Below, one piece after another: positions 23,625 to 25,794 of a DNA stretch of 25,794 bases (position 1 is the first letter of the stretch; each line of letters starts with the position of its first letter). The notes under the pieces are model-generated. The model made no database searches and was not told the origin of the DNA. It saw nothing but the letters and a program-made list of their open reading frames with translations. The translations under genes and the position numbers were made by a program. This DNA is from Spirochaetes bacterium ADurb.Bin110 (GTDB lineage Bacteria; Spirochaetota; Spirochaetia; Treponematales; Rectinemataceae): NCBI GenBank assembly GCA_002070755.1, contig MWDY01000251.1:1-25794 (forward strand). The letters run 5' to 3'.

Positions 23625-25334
23625 TTATAAATGATCTATGTTCCTTTGCATTACATAATTCTTTCTTTTAGTATCCAGAATCGCCCAGACGAAAAGCAAC
23701 CCAACGAAAGCAGCACAAGCCCAAGCAAACCAGTCTCCAAAATTCAAATAGAAAGTAAAACGAGATTCATAAATAGGAACATCTACCACTATGGAAGCAG
23801 TAATGAACTGAGGCAATTCAGCAATATTTCTTCCGTCGGAACCGATGACACAGGTGACTCCTGAGTTGGTTGACCGCACAAGTGCCCGCCTTGTTTCAAT
23901 TGCTCTAAGCCTTGCTACAGCATAATGCTGAATCTGGGCACTTTTTGTCCTGGACCATGAATCGTTTGTTAGATTTATCAATAAATCTGCGCCCCGATGG
24001 ATAAAATTTCTGCATAACTCGGAAAAGGCATCCTCGAAGCATATAGGAGTCGCAAATCGAATGGTAGGCAAGGTATTCATGCCATTTAGACCATCATCTC
24101 TATCTTTTGGGCTCAATGCGAAGATTACTTCTTCATTTCCCATAACCCAACCGCCTTCGAGCCCTATCACATTTTGAATAAAAGAGCGAAACCAAGAGAA
24201 TTCCCAGAAAGGAATGGCTTCTGCAAAGGGTACAGGATGTATTTTTGCGTATGTTTCACCAATTCTACCTGTAGGATAAATAATACCCACCGAATTGGAT
24301 GCTTCATAGGTATCCCAATTCCAGACAACTGGGAGGCCAGTCAGCAATGGAATATCGGCATTCCTCAGAAAGGGCAATAGGGGTTCTTCGGGAGGATTAT
24401 GTTCAAACCAAGATTGGAAATCCTTGTAAGGACGTCTTAGGCTCGTTTCGCTGAATACTATGAGGTCAGGCATTGTGTTTTTTTCTTCTTGGATTGATTT
24501 CAAAGCCTGTTTAGCTACTTTTATATTCGCGTATAGCGCTTCGTTTTCTCCAGAAATCCATGGGTCCGTGTTCTGTTGACAGAGCAGAAGGCGCAATGTT
24601 GCCTTGATGGGAATAGGCCGAGACATTGTCAAAGCACCATAGAGAAGTAGTATCAAAGCCCAGGTTCCAGCTATCGTGGGCCAACGAAAACAACTTTTTG
24701 AGGGGCTCATTTTACGCATTTTTTGTAAAATAAGTTCTGAGGTTGCCGATGAACATAAGGCTAAGAAAGCGGAAATGCCATAGACACCCCAGAGGTCAGC
24801 TGTCTGTAACATAATCGGTAACCCAGTAAAGGAGTAAGCCAAAAGTCCCCAAGGATACCCTAAAAAGCCAGTAGATTTTGCAAACTCCAGAGCTGCCCAT
24901 GCCAAAGCGAATGCAAAAGGTCTGCAGCCATCTGTATGGTGCAAAAGAAAACATCCATACATAAGGGCTACTCCATATATTACCGCATAAGCGATGGTTG
25001 TAGTCCCTAGAGTCCAAAATGCAAAGTTCTTATAGAAAAAGAGCCAATAGCTTGTCAGTGCATGATAGAGTGCTCCAAAGAGAGCGCCAATCAGGCTTGC
25101 TTCTTCTAGCTTCTCAGTATCAACAAGTGCCATATAAAGTGGCACGAGGCAGAAGAGGCCAAAAAACCAATTCCCATACAAGAACAGTTCATTGGGCTGA
25201 GCAAGCGCAGCAAATAAAGCAGCTAACAATGCCCATAGCGAACGAATCCAGAAAGGTGTTGAAAAAAAGCTAAGATTTTCGGGTTTTAGGATTTTTTGTC
25301 GGTGCAGCCTCTTCCTCTTGGCCAGTTCATTCAT
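23625..25334 (-). CDS. lnt: Apolipoprotein N-acyltransferase
   Basis: The product has 569 residues. The N-terminal half has about seven hydrophobic membrane segments (30-240). The C-terminal nitrilase-type domain shows the catalytic triad Glu296 (VFSETSLRR), Lys364 (YAKIHPVPFAE) and Cys432 (TPICFEDAF). LLINLTNDSW and ARLRAIETRRALVRSTNSG are also typical of Lnt. The enzyme adds the third acyl chain to lipoproteins in the inner membrane and marks a diderm cell. No Shine-Dalgarno sequence precedes the ATG; instead TATACT (25344-25349) lies 9 bases upstream, suggesting a very short leader. It is the first gene of an operon with the 135-aa protein and the radical SAM gene and is divergent from coaD. 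Confidence 0.95.
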   Translation of the reverse strand: MNELAKRKRLHRQKILKPENLSFFSTPFWIRSLWALLAALFAALAQPNELFLYGNWFFGLFCLVPLYMALVDTEKLEEASLIGALFGALYHALTSYWLFFYKNFAFWTLGTTTIAYAVIYGVALMYGCFLLHHTDGCRPFAFALAWAALEFAKSTGFLGYPWGLLAYSFTGLPIMLQTADLWGVYGISAFLALCSSATSELILQKMRKMSPSKSCFRWPTIAGTWALILLLYGALTMSRPIPIKATLRLLLCQQNTDPWISGENEALYANIKVAKQALKSIQEEKNTMPDLIVFSETSLRRPYKDFQSWFEHNPPEEPLLPFLRNADIPLLTGLPVVWNWDTYEASNSVGIIYPTGRIGETYAKIHPVPFAEAIPFWEFSWFRSFIQNVIGLEGGWVMGNEEVIFALSPKDRDDGLNGMNTLPTIRFATPICFEDAFSELCRNFIHRGADLLINLTNDSWSRTKSAQIQHYAVARLRAIETRRALVRSTNSGVTCVIGSDGRNIAELPQFITASIVVDVPIYESRFTFYLNFGDWFAWACAAFVGLLFVWAILDTKRKNYVMQRNIDHL

Positions 25335-25343
25335 AATGAAATC

Positions 25344-25349
25344 AGTATA
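25344..25349 (-). promoter_or_regulatory. Putative -10 box of the lnt operon
   Basis: TATACT on the minus strand ends 9 bases before the lnt ATG. No clear -35 hexamer is present at 17 bases. The absence of a ribosome site at lnt supports transcription starting at or next to the start codon. Confidence 0.4.
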
Positions 25350-25394
25350 AGCGAAAGAGCTTTTTAGCTAAAGAGCGAGAGCACATTTTTTCCA

Positions 25395-25423
25395 TTGACT
25401 GTTGAAGTAGAACTACATTAAAT
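25395..25423 (+). promoter_or_regulatory. coaD promoter
   Basis: TTGACT (25395-25400) and TTAAAT (25418-25423) are separated by 17 bases, a good sigma-70-type layout. The -10 box ends 8 bases before the coaD ATG and no ribosome site is present, so the mRNA would be leaderless or nearly so. Confidence 0.65.
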
Positions 25424-25431
25424 TAGAATCT

Positions 25432-25794
25432 ATGCCAAATGCGGTCTTTGCAGGAAGCTTTGATCCTCCGACCTCAGGCCACTTCGATGTAATCAAGAGT
25501 GCCCTTAGTATATTCGACGGTCTTTATGTTGTTGTTGCTATCAACCCCGAAAAAGACGGATTATTCACTATTGATGAGCGTATTGAAATGCTCAATGCAA
25601 TAAACAGATTCGGTAAACGAATGAAAGTATGTAAATGGGATGGTCTAGTGACTGACTTTGCTCGTCAACATGGATGCACTGTGCTCGTGCGCGGGCTGCG
25701 CAATGCTGCTGAATTGCCCTATGAGTCCACTATGGCCTACATGAACCAAAGACTCGATCCTTCCATAAAGACAGTTTTTTTCCTCTATGATGCT
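25432..25794 (+). CDS. coaD: Phosphopantetheine adenylyltransferase, N-terminal 121 residues (cut by window end)
   Basis: The frame is open from the ATG at 25432 to the end of the window; about 40 residues of a typical 160 are missing. AVFAGSFDPPTSGHFDVI carries the nucleotidyltransferase T/S-x-GH motif. INPEKDGLFTIDERIEML, VLVRGLRNAAELPYE and MAYMNQRLDPSIKTVFF follow in the CoaD order. The enzyme joins ATP and 4'-phosphopantetheine to make dephospho-CoA. It lies divergent to lnt, across a gap of 97 bases that holds both promoters. Confidence 0.95.
   Translation, partial: MPNAVFAGSFDPPTSGHFDVIKSALSIFDGLYVVVAINPEKDGLFTIDERIEMLNAINRFGKRMKVCKWDGLVTDFARQHGCTVLVRGLRNAAELPYESTMAYMNQRLDPSIKTVFFLYDA

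Noticed and set aside
1..25794. CRISPR arrays, toxin-antitoxin pairs, phage genes, defence islands or retron-like elements.
   Set aside because: I looked for spaced direct repeats, reverse transcriptases, integrases and paired small genes and saw none; nearly all of the sequence is explained by known housekeeping genes.

Overview
The window reads as a bacterial chromosome segment of moderate GC that is densely packed with housekeeping genes. It carries an apolipoprotein N-acyltransferase, a periplasmic-type thiamine-binding protein, a HtrA protease and a SurA/PpiD-like foldase, which point to a diderm. Gene content and protein style (tig-clpP-clpX block, bacterial Ate/Bpt-type aminoacyl transferase, tRNA genes without encoded CCA) fit a spirochaete, perhaps Treponema- or Rectinema-like. 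That placement is my inference; no search was possible.

Layout, left to right. 1-365 (minus) is the N-terminal part of a GDP-mannose 4,6-dehydratase in AT-rich DNA, the edge of a surface-sugar locus. 506-1473 (plus) is a decayed, internally deleted DDE transposase gene. 1625-4365 (minus) is a three-gene sulfur-transfer operon: glutaredoxin-like protein, cysteine desulfurase, ThiI. 4487-6301 (plus) is lepA, ended by a bidirectional terminator shared with the convergent pair bpt and a ppiD-like foldase (6366-8937, minus). 9043-14443 (plus) carries cob(I)alamin adenosyltransferase, htrA, uvrB, an M19 dipeptidase and aroK, the last four chained by overlaps or near contact. 14416-18192 (minus) is thiBPQ behind a TPP riboswitch. 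18293-21565 (minus) is tig-clpP-clpX. 21676-22257 (minus) holds five tRNA genes (transcribed order His, Arg, Lys, Leu, Gly) with a promoter and a strong terminator. 22315-25334 (minus) is lnt, an unknown 135-aa gene and an AmrS-like radical SAM gene. 25432-25794 (plus) is the start of coaD, cut by the window end.

How the genes fit together. The window is rich in protein quality control: trigger factor at the ribosome, ClpXP in the cytoplasm, Bpt making N-degrons, and HtrA and the PpiD-like foldase outside the inner membrane. Thiamine appears to be imported by ThiBPQ under TPP control, so the ThiI operon is more likely to serve tRNA 4-thiouridine than thiazole synthesis.

I found no CRISPR array, phage, toxin-antitoxin or recognisable defence system. 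The most unusual signals are: (a) several genes (pduO-type, lepA, coaD, probably lnt) whose -10 box lies 8-9 nt before the start codon with no ribosome binding site, suggesting leaderless mRNAs; (b) a TPP riboswitch whose conserved 3' segment is itself the Shine-Dalgarno sequence of thiB, directly behind clpX; (c) a tRNA-Gly with C instead of U at position 55; (d) a glutaredoxin-desulfurase-ThiI operon with a rhodanese-less ThiI.
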